Shown one piece after another: positions 8,543 through 16,135 of a stretch of DNA of 36,245 nucleotides (its first letter is position 1; the number at the start of each line of letters is the position of its first letter). Under the pieces are notes generated by a model that had not been told where the DNA came from, did not search any database, and worked only from the letters and a program-made list of their open reading frames with translations. Location: positions 1-36,245 of the forward strand of contig JAHZIT010000175.1 of NCBI GenBank assembly GCA_022601275.1, given 5' to 3'. The stretch is from Actinomycetes bacterium. Lineage in GTDB: Bacteria > Actinomycetota > Actinomycetes > Mycobacteriales > Mycobacteriaceae. The position numbers and the translations under genes were made by a program.

Positions 8543-8548
8543 ACGATA
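8543..8548 (-). promoter_or_regulatory. -10 element TATCGT upstream of the small lipoprotein gene
   Basis: On the minus strand TATCGT (TANNNT) ends 7 nt before ATG 8535. This favours that start and a leaderless transcript independent of the upstream hisC2 operon. Confidence 0.35.
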
Positions 8549-8553
8549 TGCCG

Positions 8554-9036
8554 CTAGACCCGTTCGAGATAGAAATAGAGGTAGCGGGGTGTTCCCGAGG
8601 TGGTGTCCAGCGCGCCCTTGCCGTTCATGATCCCGATCACCGCGTTGTCGTCGACGACCTTGAAATGGTCGTGCACAGGCTTGCCGTCATAGACCATCGA
8701 GGCGACCACCTCGCCGCGGAACTCCTCCATCCAAAGGCTGGCTTCGCCGTTCATCGCCTCGGTGTTGGAGAATCTCTTGCCGTCGGCGTCGATGCACACG
8801 AGCGGCTTGGCGTCGGTGGCGGAGTGAAACGTCTTGCCGAACCAGTTCAGCTTTTTCATGAAGCCATTGGCCATATGGCCGGTGTTGAATTCCCCGCCCT
8901 TCCACTCGCCGATCATGAAGTCAATGTCGGCCGGGGCGAGCGTGGCCCAGAACTCATCGAGCCGGCTCTCGGCGATCTGGTCGGTGCATTCCTTGAGCTC
9001 GGTGAACGTGCTCCGTGCAGTATCTGTTGGCGTCAT
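8554..9036 (-). CDS. GXWXG / DUF4334 domain protein
   Basis: 160 residues. The GXWXG motif is visible as MIGEWKGGEF (G43-x-W45-x-G47), followed by NTGHMANGF and a C-terminal DUF4334-like part ending GTPRYLYFYLERV with FKVVDDNAVIGIMNGKG. These domains always occur together; their biochemical role is not established. The ATG at 9036 lies 2 nt after the hisC2 stop with AGGAA 8 nt upstream; a GTG at 9042 overlapping the hisC2 stop is an alternative. It is almost certainly translated from the hisC2 mRNA. Confidence 0.85.
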   Translation of the reverse strand: MTPTDTARSTFTELKECTDQIAESRLDEFWATLAPADIDFMIGEWKGGEFNTGHMANGFMKKLNWFGKTFHSATDAKPLVCIDADGKRFSNTEAMNGEASLWMEEFRGEVVASMVYDGKPVHDHFKVVDDNAVIGIMNGKGALDTTSGTPRYLYFYLERV

Positions 9037-9038
9037 CT

Positions 9039-10100
9039 TCACGTTTCCTGTTCGGTGATCCAGCCGCTGGCGAATTCGAGAAATGCGTCGTTCTCATCGG
9101 GAGAGGCGGCGGTAACACGCACCCCGTCCTCACCGTAGGGGCGCACGATGATGCGGGCGTTCGCGGCGTCCTCAGCGAAGCGCTGAGCCTGGCCGACCAG
9201 CGGCAACCATACGAAGTTGGCCTGCGAAGAGGGCACCTCGTACCCAGCGTCGCGCAGGGCCGCGGTCACCCTGGTGCGTTCTTTGACAACAGCGTCGGTG
9301 CGCCCCAGCAGCTCGTCGGCGGCGTCCAGGCAGGCGATCGCTGCGGCCTGCGAGATACTGGTGGCGGTGAACGGCACGTAGACTTTGCTGAGCGCGGTGA
9401 CGATATCCGGATCGCCGACGGCGTAACCGACGCGCAGTCCGGCCAGCCCGTAAGCCTTCGAGAACGTCCGCAGCACAACGACATTGCGGTGCGCTCGTAC
9501 CAAACCGAAGCTGTCGGGCACCAGGCCGTCGCGGATGTACTCGATATAAGCCTCGTCGAGCACCACCAGGATGTCTGACGGCACCGCCTCGACGAACCGG
9601 GCCAGCGCCTCGGGTTCGACGACGGTGCTGGTTGGGTTGTTCGGGTTGCACACGAAGATCAGCCGGGTGCGTTCGGTGACAGCGGCGAGCATTGCGTCGA
9701 GGTCCAGGGTGTGGTCGGCCAACGGCACCTGGACCGGCACGGCGCCGGCGGTGCGGACCTGCATCGGGTAAATCTCGAAGCTGCGCCAGCCGAAGAGCAC
9801 CTCGTCGCCGACGGTCGAGGTGATCTGAATCAGCTGCTGGCACAAGCTGACTGAACCGCAGCCCACGGAGACATGCTCCGGCGCGAAGTCGACGTGCTTG
9901 CCCAGCCGCTGCTTGAGCTCCACATAGCCGTTGTCGGGATAGCGGTTGATCCCGTCGGCCGCCTTCTCAATGGCGGCGCGGACGCTGGGCAGCGGCCCGT
10001 GTACCGTTTCGTTGCTCGCGATCTTGATCGCACCGGGCACCGTCTTTCCCGGAACGTAGGCGGGCAGATCGGCGAGTTCGGGACGCAGGCGAGCGGGCAC
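9039..10100 (-). CDS. hisC2: Aromatic amino acid aminotransferase (HisC2/Pat type)
   Basis: 353 residues, fold-type I PLP aminotransferase. Seen: the N-terminal LADLPAYVPGKTVPGAIKIASNE typical of actinobacterial HisC2, NPNNPT (152-157), DEAYIEY (182-188) and the PLP lysine K215 in TFSKAYGLAGLRVGY. The family transfers an amino group to phenylpyruvate or related keto acids, with histidinol-phosphate as a weaker or alternative substrate. TyrA elsewhere in the window acts in the same aromatic pathway. It starts at a GTG with TAAACT 6 nt upstream, implying a leaderless mRNA. It is followed without a gap by the GXWXG gene. Confidence 0.92.
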   Translation of the reverse strand: MPARLRPELADLPAYVPGKTVPGAIKIASNETVHGPLPSVRAAIEKAADGINRYPDNGYVELKQRLGKHVDFAPEHVSVGCGSVSLCQQLIQITSTVGDEVLFGWRSFEIYPMQVRTAGAVPVQVPLADHTLDLDAMLAAVTERTRLIFVCNPNNPTSTVVEPEALARFVEAVPSDILVVLDEAYIEYIRDGLVPDSFGLVRAHRNVVVLRTFSKAYGLAGLRVGYAVGDPDIVTALSKVYVPFTATSISQAAAIACLDAADELLGRTDAVVKERTRVTAALRDAGYEVPSSQANFVWLPLVGQAQRFAEDAANARIIVRPYGEDGVRVTAASPDENDAFLEFASGWITEQET

Positions 10101-10106
10101 CCAATC

Positions 10107-10112
10107 AGTTTA
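10107..10112 (-). promoter_or_regulatory. -10 element TAAACT for leaderless hisC2 mRNA
   Basis: On the minus strand TAAACT (TANNNT) is followed by exactly 6 nt and then the GTG start at 10100. There is no Shine-Dalgarno sequence. Confidence 0.55.
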
Positions 10113-10193
10113 TGACCTGTGTGCGCGCGCCCTGTATCTGCTTTGCCTCCTGCGGTAGGCGCTGTGTACGCTCATCCATCGGCGGTAACGTTG

Positions 10194-10282
10194 GGAGGCG
10201 TGCCAGAGCGGCCGAATGGGACTCACTGCTAATGAGTTGTCCGTCTTAAAGCGGACCGGAGGTTCAAATCCTCTCGCCTCCG
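10194..10282 (+). tRNA. tRNA-Ser (anticodon GCT)
   Basis: Acceptor arm GGAGGCG pairs with CGCCTCC. The anticodon stem ACTCA/TGAGT encloses loop CTGCTAA with anticodon GCT, reading AGC/AGU. The long variable arm (GTCCG...CGGAC) is typical of class II serine tRNA. The T loop is TTCAAAT. Discriminator G at 10282 is followed by a genome-encoded CCA (10283-10285). Confidence 0.97.
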
Positions 10283-10302
10283 CCACACAACTGAACATGC
10301 AA

Positions 10303-10375
10303 GCGCCCGTAGCTCAACGGATAGAGCATCTGACTACGGATCAGAAGGTTGGGAGTTCGAATCTCTTCGGGCGCA
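10303..10375 (+). tRNA. tRNA-Arg (anticodon ACG)
   Basis: Acceptor arm GCGCCCG pairs with CGGGCGC. The anticodon stem TCTGA/TCAGA encloses loop CTACGGA with anticodon ACG. A34 of this tRNA is the known substrate of the TadA deaminase, which is also encoded in this window (24049-24498). The T arm loop is TTCGAAT and discriminator A is at 10375; no CCA is encoded. It lies 17 bp after the serine tRNA CCA and is probably co-transcribed with it. Confidence 0.97.
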
Positions 10376-10394
10376 CTTAGTGGCGACGCACGCG

Positions 10395-10408
10395 CGGGGT
10401 GAGCCCCG
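10395..10408 (+). terminator. Hairpin downstream of the tRNA pair
   Basis: CGGGG-TGAG-CCCCG is a 5-bp GC stem with a tetraloop, 20 nt after tRNA-Arg. A second stem CCACTG-AGGC-CAGTGG follows at 10454-10469. Neither has a T tract, which is common for mycobacterial terminators. The rest of 10376-10636 holds only a 15-bp direct repeat (around 10485-10515) and no gene. Confidence 0.4.
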
Positions 10409-10624
10409 GGATCTGACTCTGCTGGCCAGCGGCTCCTGCAAAGCTTGACCGGCCCACTGAGGCCAGTGGCCGCCGACTTCCACCCGCCAACCTTCCACCC
10501 GCCAACCTTCCACGAGGTGGTCGACATCCGCATGGCCGCAACATGATTTGCCGCATGGATCCAGCCTCGAATCAGCAGCTGCGACGGTGACCCAGGGTTC
10601 CGGCGCTACCATTTCGCACGCCGT

Positions 10625-10630
10625 TAGCCT
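10625..10630 (+). promoter_or_regulatory. -10 element TAGCCT for leaderless YibE/F-like mRNA
   Basis: TAGCCT (TANNNT), 6 nt, then the GTG start at 10637. No ribosome-binding site is visible. Confidence 0.5.
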
Positions 10631-10636
10631 GTCCGG

Positions 10637-11878
10637 GTGGCACATTCGCATTCTCCCACTGCTCCAGTCGAGCTGAAGCCCCTAGCCGCCAGGATCGTGG
10701 TCGGGGCTTTGGTGGCCATCGCTATCGCAGTCGCCATCGGGGCCGTCATGTTCTGGCCGAGCGGGAAGCACGAAGAGCTCCCCCTTGCGCTCCGGGGTCC
10801 GGCGGGTGGCTCGGTGACCATGGTGGCCGGCCAGGTGCTGTCCAGCACGGTCGGCGCGTGCGGTAGTCCGTCCGCGCGACAGGTGTTGACTGCGCCGCCG
10901 GCGCCGGGCAATGCCGAACGTGGGGAGTGTCTGCTTGCGGTAGTCGCGATCGACTCCGGCCCGAATGCGGGCGCAACCACCCTGCTGGAATTCACCAACA
11001 CGCCAATGCAGCCGAGTCTCGAATCCGGTGACAACCTCCGCCTCATGCGCATGGTCGATCCGCAGGGCGCCACGAGCTACGAATTCTACGATTACGAGCG
11101 CTCCTTCCCGCTTCTCGGATTAGCTGTGCTTTTTGCAGTGGTAACTGTCCTGGTAGCACGGTGGCGGGGCTTTCTGGCGCTGGTCGGCATTGTCGTTGCT
11201 TTCGGGGTCCTGGCGGTGTTTCTGCTGCCTGCCTTGCGTGACGGCGCACCTGCATTCCCAGTCGCGCTGGTCGGATCTTCGGCAATTCTTTTTGCGGTGA
11301 TCTACCTGGCGCACGGCGTAAGTCTGCGCACCAGTGCGGCGTTGCTGGGCACGCTCATGTCGATGCTGCTGGCAGCGCTGCTGTCCTGGGGTGCCATCGA
11401 GCTGACGTACATCACTGGCGTGTCAGAGGACCACAACCGGGATGTCAGCGCGCTGATGGGCCAGGTCTCCATCGGGGGCTTGCTGTTGGCCGGTTTCATC
11501 ATCGGCAGCCTGGGTGTGCTCAACGATGTGACCGTTACGCAGGCCTCGACCGTATTCGAGCTGGCCAGGGCCGGGGGGCAATCCCGACGGAGCGTGTTCG
11601 TGGGAGCCATGCGGGTGGGCCGCGACCATATCGCCAGCACGGTGTACACCCTGGTGCTGGCGTACGCGGGCAGCGCACTACCGCTGCTGTTGCTGTTGTC
11701 GGCCTCGGACCGGGCGTTGGGCGACGTGTTGGTCAGCGAGAGCGTGGCCATCGAGATCGCACGCTCGTCCGTCGGCGGGATAGCCCTGGCATTGTCGGTA
11801 CCGTTGACCACCGGTATCGCGGCGGCGTTGGCCACGCCGGCTTCTGGTCCCGAGCTCGAGCAGTCCCAGGCCCCGTAG
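10637..11878 (+). CDS. YibE/F-like multispanning membrane protein
   Basis: 413 residues. One N-terminal membrane segment (AARIVVGALVAIAIAVAIGAVMFW, about 17-40) is followed by an extracytoplasmic domain (about 45-155) rich in small residues, then about seven to eight membrane segments. Family marks are YDYERSFPLLGLAVLF, the WGAIELTYITGVSED segment, IIGSLGVLNDVTVTQASTV and the MRVGRDHIASTVYTLVLAYAGSALPLLLL stretch. YibE/F proteins are conserved in Gram-positive bacteria and their function is not established. It stands alone between the tRNA pair and the His-rich gene, with its own leaderless promoter. Confidence 0.85.
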   Translation: MAHSHSPTAPVELKPLAARIVVGALVAIAIAVAIGAVMFWPSGKHEELPLALRGPAGGSVTMVAGQVLSSTVGACGSPSARQVLTAPPAPGNAERGECLLAVVAIDSGPNAGATTLLEFTNTPMQPSLESGDNLRLMRMVDPQGATSYEFYDYERSFPLLGLAVLFAVVTVLVARWRGFLALVGIVVAFGVLAVFLLPALRDGAPAFPVALVGSSAILFAVIYLAHGVSLRTSAALLGTLMSMLLAALLSWGAIELTYITGVSEDHNRDVSALMGQVSIGGLLLAGFIIGSLGVLNDVTVTQASTVFELARAGGQSRRSVFVGAMRVGRDHIASTVYTLVLAYAGSALPLLLLLSASDRALGDVLVSESVAIEIARSSVGGIALALSVPLTTGIAAALATPASGPELEQSQAP

Positions 11879-11947
11879 CCGGGTGGTCTCAGGAGACGGT
11901 CTGGGCTCACTCGGAGAGCGGACTTTTCACTTGATATGCGTCTTCGC

Positions 11948-11953
11948 TAATAT
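11948..11953 (+). promoter_or_regulatory. Candidate -10 TAATAT upstream of the His-rich gene
   Basis: TAATAT stands out in a GC-rich background, 69 nt before the His-rich start. It is part of an imperfect dyad ATATGCG-TCTT-CGCTAATAT (11934-11953), which could be an operator for a metal sensor. The expected transcription start is near 11960, giving a leader of about 60 nt. The -35 region (TTTCAC) is weak. Confidence 0.4.
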
Positions 11954-11970
11954 GAAGTCATCGAAATGGA

Positions 11971-11996
11971 GTGATCGGGCTCGTTCGGCCGATCAC
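11971..11996 (+). promoter_or_regulatory. Hairpin in the leader of the His-rich gene
   Basis: GTGATCGG at 11971-11978 is perfectly complementary to CCGATCAC at 11989-11996 with a 10-nt loop. It lies between the candidate -10 and the ribosome site of the His-rich gene. It could act as an mRNA stem-loop or as a DNA operator; no T tract follows, so it is not a plain terminator. Confidence 0.5.
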
Positions 11997-12022
11997 GTAG
12001 TAGGCAGCGAGGAGATCTTCAG

Positions 12023-12331
12023 ATGACCAGCACAGCGCCCCATGCCGAGCACCGCGGACATGACCATAGCCACGGTGAGCAGTGTGGACACGTCGCCATC
12101 CCGCACCACGGCCACGTCGACTACGTCCATGACGGGCACTTGCACCGAGAACACGACGGTCATTACGACGAATGCGAACCAGCGCACGGCGAGCACTCAG
12201 TTCATGATGGTCATGATCACCACCATGGCCCCGGCTGCGGTCATGTCGCGGTGCCCCACGGTGACCACATGGACTATGTCCATGACGGCTGCCGCCACGC
12301 TGCCCACGCTGATCACTACGACGAACACTGA
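12023..12331 (+). CDS. Histidine-rich putative metal-binding protein
   Basis: 102 residues, 29 of them His, with four Cys and many Asp/Glu, and no signal peptide or membrane segment. It consists of two copies of one module: HDHSHGEQCGHVAIPHHGH plus VDYVHDGHLH (from about 13) and HDHHHGPGCGHVAVPHGDH plus MDYVHDGCRH (from about 64), each ending in HYDE. The composition fits binding or buffering of Zn, Ni, Co or Cu in the cytosol; this is inferred from residues alone. The ribosome site GAGGAGA lies 9 nt before the ATG. The gene has its own structured leader and is not in an operon with the flanking genes. A trivial alternative is a storage or chaperone role for a metalloenzyme. Confidence 0.85.
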   Translation: MTSTAPHAEHRGHDHSHGEQCGHVAIPHHGHVDYVHDGHLHREHDGHYDECEPAHGEHSVHDGHDHHHGPGCGHVAVPHGDHMDYVHDGCRHAAHADHYDEH

Positions 12332-12408
12332 TCGACGCATCCGCCAGCAACGCGGAAGTGGCACAACGGTCTTCGCGGTTTCCCGCTCCCGCCCGGCCGG
12401 CGCCTGAG

Positions 12409-12414
12409 TAGGAT
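12409..12414 (+). promoter_or_regulatory. -10 element TAGGAT for leaderless lactate monooxygenase mRNA
   Basis: TAGGAT (TANNNT), then TGCGCC, then the GTG at 12421. The spacing of 6 nt is the one expected for transcription starting on the start codon. Confidence 0.55.
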
Positions 12415-12420
12415 TGCGCC

Positions 12421-13587
12421 GTGCAGAATTTCGGGACTTGGCAGAACGATTTTTACGCCAAGGGCGTCGCCAACGAGACCAGTCCGTATCCTTTCGGCTT
12501 CGCGGAACTCGAGAGGCGCGCCCAGAAGGCGATGAACCCCTTGATTTTCGGTTACGTCCGTGGCGGTGCAGGGGACGAGACCACTCAGGATCGAAATGTC
12601 GCCGGCCTGCGGGCGTATGGTCTGGTACCCCGGATGCTGCGGGACAGGACAACCCGGGACCTCTCGACCGAACTCGTGGGCCGTCGCCTGGCGGCGCCGA
12701 TCTTCATCTGTCCGGTGGGCGTGCTCGGCGCCGTCCATCCCGATGGTGATCTCGAAATCGCCCGAATGTGTGCCGACCTCGACATCGCGGGCATGTATTC
12801 CACGCTGTCAAACGCCACCATCGAAGACATCGCCGATGCAAGGGGCGGCTCGCTGGGTATTTTCCAGCTGTATCCGTCCTCCGACCGCGAACTCACTGAC
12901 AATTGGATACATCGAGCCGAAGCCGCAGGCTTCGACGCGATCGCGGTCACTCTTGACACCGGCTCGCTGGGCTTTCGCCCGCGTGACCTCAGCCACGGAT
13001 ACGTCCCGATGATGCGCGGAACCTGCATCGCCAACTACCTGTCCGATCCCAGATTTCTTCAGATCGCCGGCGTCAAGTCGAAAGACGATCTTGACCCGCT
13101 GCGGGCTGGGCAGGTGTGGTCGACGCTGTTCTCCGATCCTGCCTTCACCTGGGACAACATTGCGCATATCCGAGAACTCACAAAACTGCCCATCGTCCTC
13201 AAGGGCATTTGTGATCCCGAGGATGCGCGGCGGGCCAAGGACGCCGGGGTGGATGTTATCGCCTGCTCCAATCATGGCGGTCGTCAAGCCAATGGCGGCA
13301 TTCCCGCCATCGAGCACCTGCCCGCGGTCTTGGAAGCAGTCGACGGACTGCCGGTGACCTTCGACTCCGGTGTCCGCGACGGTGTGGACATCGTGCGGGC
13401 GCTTGCGCTGGGTGCCACCGCAGTAGGGATCGGACGCCCGTATGTGTACGGGCTGGCCGTCGCCGGCCGCGAGGGGGCAGCCCATGTTGTCCAGAGTCTG
13501 CTCGCAGAAGCCGATCTGACGATGGCAATCGACTGCTACGCCAACCTGTCGGAGCTGGCCGTCACCCGAGTCCCGCAGATCGGGTGA
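12421..13587 (+). CDS. Lactate 2-monooxygenase-like FMN alpha-hydroxyacid oxidase
   Basis: 388 residues, close to the 394 of the M. smegmatis lactate monooxygenase, and similar along its whole length as recalled. Seen: YVRGGAGDET (45-54), RPRDL (186-190), K261 in IVLKGI, catalytic H285 and substrate-binding R288 in SNHGGRQANGG, and the FMN phosphate loop DSGVRDGVDIVRALALGATAVGIGRPYVYG. The family oxidises L-lactate or another 2-hydroxyacid on FMN; the monooxygenase gives acetate, CO2 and water directly. Substrate could differ, because several mycobacteria carry paralogues. The GTG start is set by a -10 placed 6 nt upstream. It converges with the cupin gene. Confidence 0.88.
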   Translation: MQNFGTWQNDFYAKGVANETSPYPFGFAELERRAQKAMNPLIFGYVRGGAGDETTQDRNVAGLRAYGLVPRMLRDRTTRDLSTELVGRRLAAPIFICPVGVLGAVHPDGDLEIARMCADLDIAGMYSTLSNATIEDIADARGGSLGIFQLYPSSDRELTDNWIHRAEAAGFDAIAVTLDTGSLGFRPRDLSHGYVPMMRGTCIANYLSDPRFLQIAGVKSKDDLDPLRAGQVWSTLFSDPAFTWDNIAHIRELTKLPIVLKGICDPEDARRAKDAGVDVIACSNHGGRQANGGIPAIEHLPAVLEAVDGLPVTFDSGVRDGVDIVRALALGATAVGIGRPYVYGLAVAGREGAAHVVQSLLAEADLTMAIDCYANLSELAVTRVPQIG

Positions 13588-13606
13588 TCGACGCGTCACT
13601 CACCCG
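13581..13606. terminator. Inverted repeat between convergent genes
   Basis: CGGGTGA at 13581-13587 and TCACCCG at 13600-13606 form a 7-bp stem that contains both stop codons, that of the monooxygenase and that of the cupin. The position suits a bidirectional terminator; there is no T tract. Confidence 0.45.
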
Positions 13607-14166
13607 GCCGGCGGTGCTGATTCGGGACTGACCCCCGAGTGGGCGGCCCCGCACATGAACACCGCAAGTCGGGCAGTGGTGACCCCCGGGTTCTTCCAAC
13701 GGTGTCGGGTGCCGTTCTGCACCACAGTGTCTCCGGGGTGCAGCGTCACCTCGGCGCCGTCATCGAGCTCGAGTATCACGGTGCCTTCCAGTACCACTTC
13801 GAAGTCGATGGTGGCGGTTGTGTGCATCCCCGGCTCTCCGGGCTCCATGTAGCCGAGTAGACCGGGCAGCTTCGCCTCCGCATCGGCCCGAGCGTCCTGC
13901 GCGCCGAGCTGCCGCGGGTTGGCCTCGGCGGTTCCGGGGGGCAGTGAGAACATCGAGAACCGAAAGCCGCCGATCGGTGGAAAATAACTGTGCCAGTGCG
14001 GCATCGATCCCTCATCGGGGAACTGCGGTGTCCGGTCACCGCCCCAGAGCAGATGGAAATCGGACCCGGGCAGCAACACTGGATTGCGCGGCGGAACGGC
14101 GTCGTTGCTGACGAAGACGGACTTGCCGGACGCATCGTGTCCGGTGACCACTCGGCGAACATCCAT
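13600..14166 (-). CDS. Cupin-domain protein
   Basis: 188 residues. The C-terminal half is a small cupin barrel: GMHTTATIDFEVVLEGTVILELDDGAEVTLHPGDTVVQNGTRHRWKNPG (about 117-165), with the two conserved motifs but HTTxxxD/E in place of the usual HxHxxxxE, so metal binding is uncertain. The N-terminal half carries SMPHWHSYFPPIGGFRFSMFSLPPG. Cupins of this type are often dioxygenases or small-molecule regulators; no function can be assigned. Start ATG 14166, immediately preceded by an in-frame GTG. It diverges from the alkyl sulfatase 47 bp away. Confidence 0.82.
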   Translation of the reverse strand: MDVRRVVTGHDASGKSVFVSNDAVPPRNPVLLPGSDFHLLWGGDRTPQFPDEGSMPHWHSYFPPIGGFRFSMFSLPPGTAEANPRQLGAQDARADAEAKLPGLLGYMEPGEPGMHTTATIDFEVVLEGTVILELDDGAEVTLHPGDTVVQNGTRHRWKNPGVTTARLAVFMCGAAHSGVSPESAPPAG

Positions 14167-14213
14167 CACGTCAGTGAACCACCGTCGGCTTCGCTTCGTG
14201 GCAATCTGAAGTG

Positions 14214-16091
14214 ATGGAAAACAAGCCGCCCACTCCGCCCATCGAGGCCGCCCATCGAGAGCACCTCAGCAACCTGCCGTTTGAGGATACGAGGGATTTC
14301 GAGGACGCTGACCGCGGATTCATCGCCGCGAAACACCCATGCGTCATCAAGGCGGCCGACGGGCGGGTCGTGTGGGACAACGACGTATACGCGTTCCTGG
14401 CCGGGGACGCTCCGACCACCGTGCATCCCAGCCTGTGGCGGCAATCGTCGCTGGTGGCCAAACAGGGTCTATACGAGGTGGTCGAGGGCATCTATCAGGT
14501 GCGCGGCTTCGATCTGTCGAACATCACCTTCGTCGAGGGCGACACCGGAATCATCGTGATCGATCCGTTGGTGTCGACTGAAGTCGCGGCCGCGGCGCTG
14601 GCGCTATACCGGGAGCACCGCGGTGATCGTGCAGTGGTCGCCGTCATCTATACCCACAGCCACGTCGACCATTTCGGCGGCGTGCTCGGTGTGACGACGC
14701 AAGCCGACGTCGATGCAGGCAAGGTGGCGGTGCTTGCTCCGGAGGGCTTCGTCGAGCACGCCGTTCAGGAGAATGTCTATGCAGGGACAGCGATGGCACG
14801 CCGTGCGGGCTACATGTATGGCGCCGTCCTCGAGCGGGGTCCGCAGGCACAGGTGGGCTGCGGGCTGGGGCAGACCCCGTCGGCGGGGGAGGTAGCAATC
14901 ATTGTGCCGACCCTCGACATCCGGGAAACGGGCGAAAAGCACACCATCGATGGCGTCGAGATCGAGTTCCAGATGGCGCCGGGCACCGAGGCGCCGGCCG
15001 AGATGCACTTCTATTTCCCGCGCTACCGCGCGCTGTGCATGGCCGAGAACGCCACACACAACCTGCACAACCTGCTGACGTTGCGCGGCGCCCTGGTGCG
15101 CGACCCACACGGCTGGGCGGGGTATCTCACCGAGGCCATCGACACCTTTACCGACCGCGCCGACGTCGTGTTCGCCTCCCATCACTGGCCCACCTGGGGC
15201 AAGGACAGGATGGTGGAATTCCTTTCCCTGCAAAGGGACCTGTATGCCTACCTGCATGATCAGACGCTGCGACAGCTCAACCAGGGTTACACGGGCATAG
15301 AGATCGCCGAGACATTCCAAATGCCACCCGCGCTTGAGCGCGCCTGGCACACCCGGGGCTACTACGGATCGGTGAGCCACAACGTCAAGGCCGTCTATCA
15401 GCGCTATATGGGTTGGTTCGATGGAAATCCGGGACGATTGTGGGCGCACCCGCCCGAAGCGATCGGACCGCGGTACGTGGCGGCGATGGGCGGCATGGAC
15501 AAGGTCGTCGAGATCGCTCAGAACGCCTTCGACGAAGGCGATTTTCGTTGGGCAGCAACTCTTCTCGACCACGCCGTTTTCACCGAAGAGAAGCACGCGG
15601 GTGCACGGGCGCTGTATGCCGACACCCTGGAACAGCTGGCCTACGGGTCCGAGACGGCGACTTGGCGCAACTTCTTCCTGGCCGGCGCCACTGAACTGCG
15701 GGACGGTAACTTCGGTACCCCTACGCAGACCTCGTCGGCGTCGATCGCCGCGCAGCTGTCGCCGGAGCAGATGTTCGACGTGCTGGCGATCAGCGTCAAC
15801 GGCCCGCGCGCCTGGAGCCTCGACATCGCGATAGATGTCACGTTCGTCGACGCGGCGGCCAACTATCGGATCACGTTGCGCAACGGCGTGCTCGTCTATC
15901 GGAAGGTCGCCGCCGACGCCGCGACTGCGCAGGCAACCATCCGGCTCGCGACCAAGGCGCGGCTGTTGACGCTGGCGGCCGGAGACAACACCTCCCCGGG
16001 CCTGGAGATCACCGGGGACGCCGCGGTGCTGGCGTCTCTGGTGGGCGTGCTGGACCGGCCGAAGCCCGACTTCAACATCGTCACGCCCTGA
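14214..16091 (+). CDS. Alkyl sulfatase, metallo-beta-lactamase fold (SdsA1/BDS1 family)
   Basis: 625 residues, the same size as M. tuberculosis Rv3762c as recalled. Metallo-beta-lactamase domain with the zinc motif THSHVDHFGG (about 148-157), further ligands in CMAENATHNLHNL and SHHWPTWG; then an alkyl-sulfatase dimerisation part (YYGSVSHNVKAVYQRYMGWFDGNP) and a C-terminal SCP2-like lipid-binding domain (about 505-625). The family hydrolyses sulfate esters of primary or secondary alkyl chains, releasing sulfate for growth. No signal peptide is seen, so it acts in the cytosol. Start ATG 14214, with an in-frame GTG directly before it. The following phosphatase and kinase genes run in the same direction. 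Confidence 0.93.
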   Translation: MENKPPTPPIEAAHREHLSNLPFEDTRDFEDADRGFIAAKHPCVIKAADGRVVWDNDVYAFLAGDAPTTVHPSLWRQSSLVAKQGLYEVVEGIYQVRGFDLSNITFVEGDTGIIVIDPLVSTEVAAAALALYREHRGDRAVVAVIYTHSHVDHFGGVLGVTTQADVDAGKVAVLAPEGFVEHAVQENVYAGTAMARRAGYMYGAVLERGPQAQVGCGLGQTPSAGEVAIIVPTLDIRETGEKHTIDGVEIEFQMAPGTEAPAEMHFYFPRYRALCMAENATHNLHNLLTLRGALVRDPHGWAGYLTEAIDTFTDRADVVFASHHWPTWGKDRMVEFLSLQRDLYAYLHDQTLRQLNQGYTGIEIAETFQMPPALERAWHTRGYYGSVSHNVKAVYQRYMGWFDGNPGRLWAHPPEAIGPRYVAAMGGMDKVVEIAQNAFDEGDFRWAATLLDHAVFTEEKHAGARALYADTLEQLAYGSETATWRNFFLAGATELRDGNFGTPTQTSSASIAAQLSPEQMFDVLAISVNGPRAWSLDIAIDVTFVDAAANYRITLRNGVLVYRKVAADAATAQATIRLATKARLLTLAAGDNTSPGLEITGDAAVLASLVGVLDRPKPDFNIVTP

Positions 16092-16123
16092 CGGGTCACG
16101 AGCAGCGCGGCAGCTCGGGGCAA

Positions 16124-16129
16124 TAGGGT
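16124..16129 (+). promoter_or_regulatory. -10 element TAGGGT for leaderless phosphatase-kinase mRNA
   Basis: TAGGGT (TANNNT), GAGACG, then the GTG at 16136, again with 6-nt spacing. It gives the phosphatase and kinase pair their own transcript separate from the sulfatase. Confidence 0.5.
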
Positions 16130-16135
16130 GAGACG

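Noticed and set aside
10480..10515. Short Pro/Gly-coding repeat after the tRNAs as a gene
   Set aside because: The frames through the repeat have no start signal or recognisable domain and overlap tRNA sequence or hairpins.
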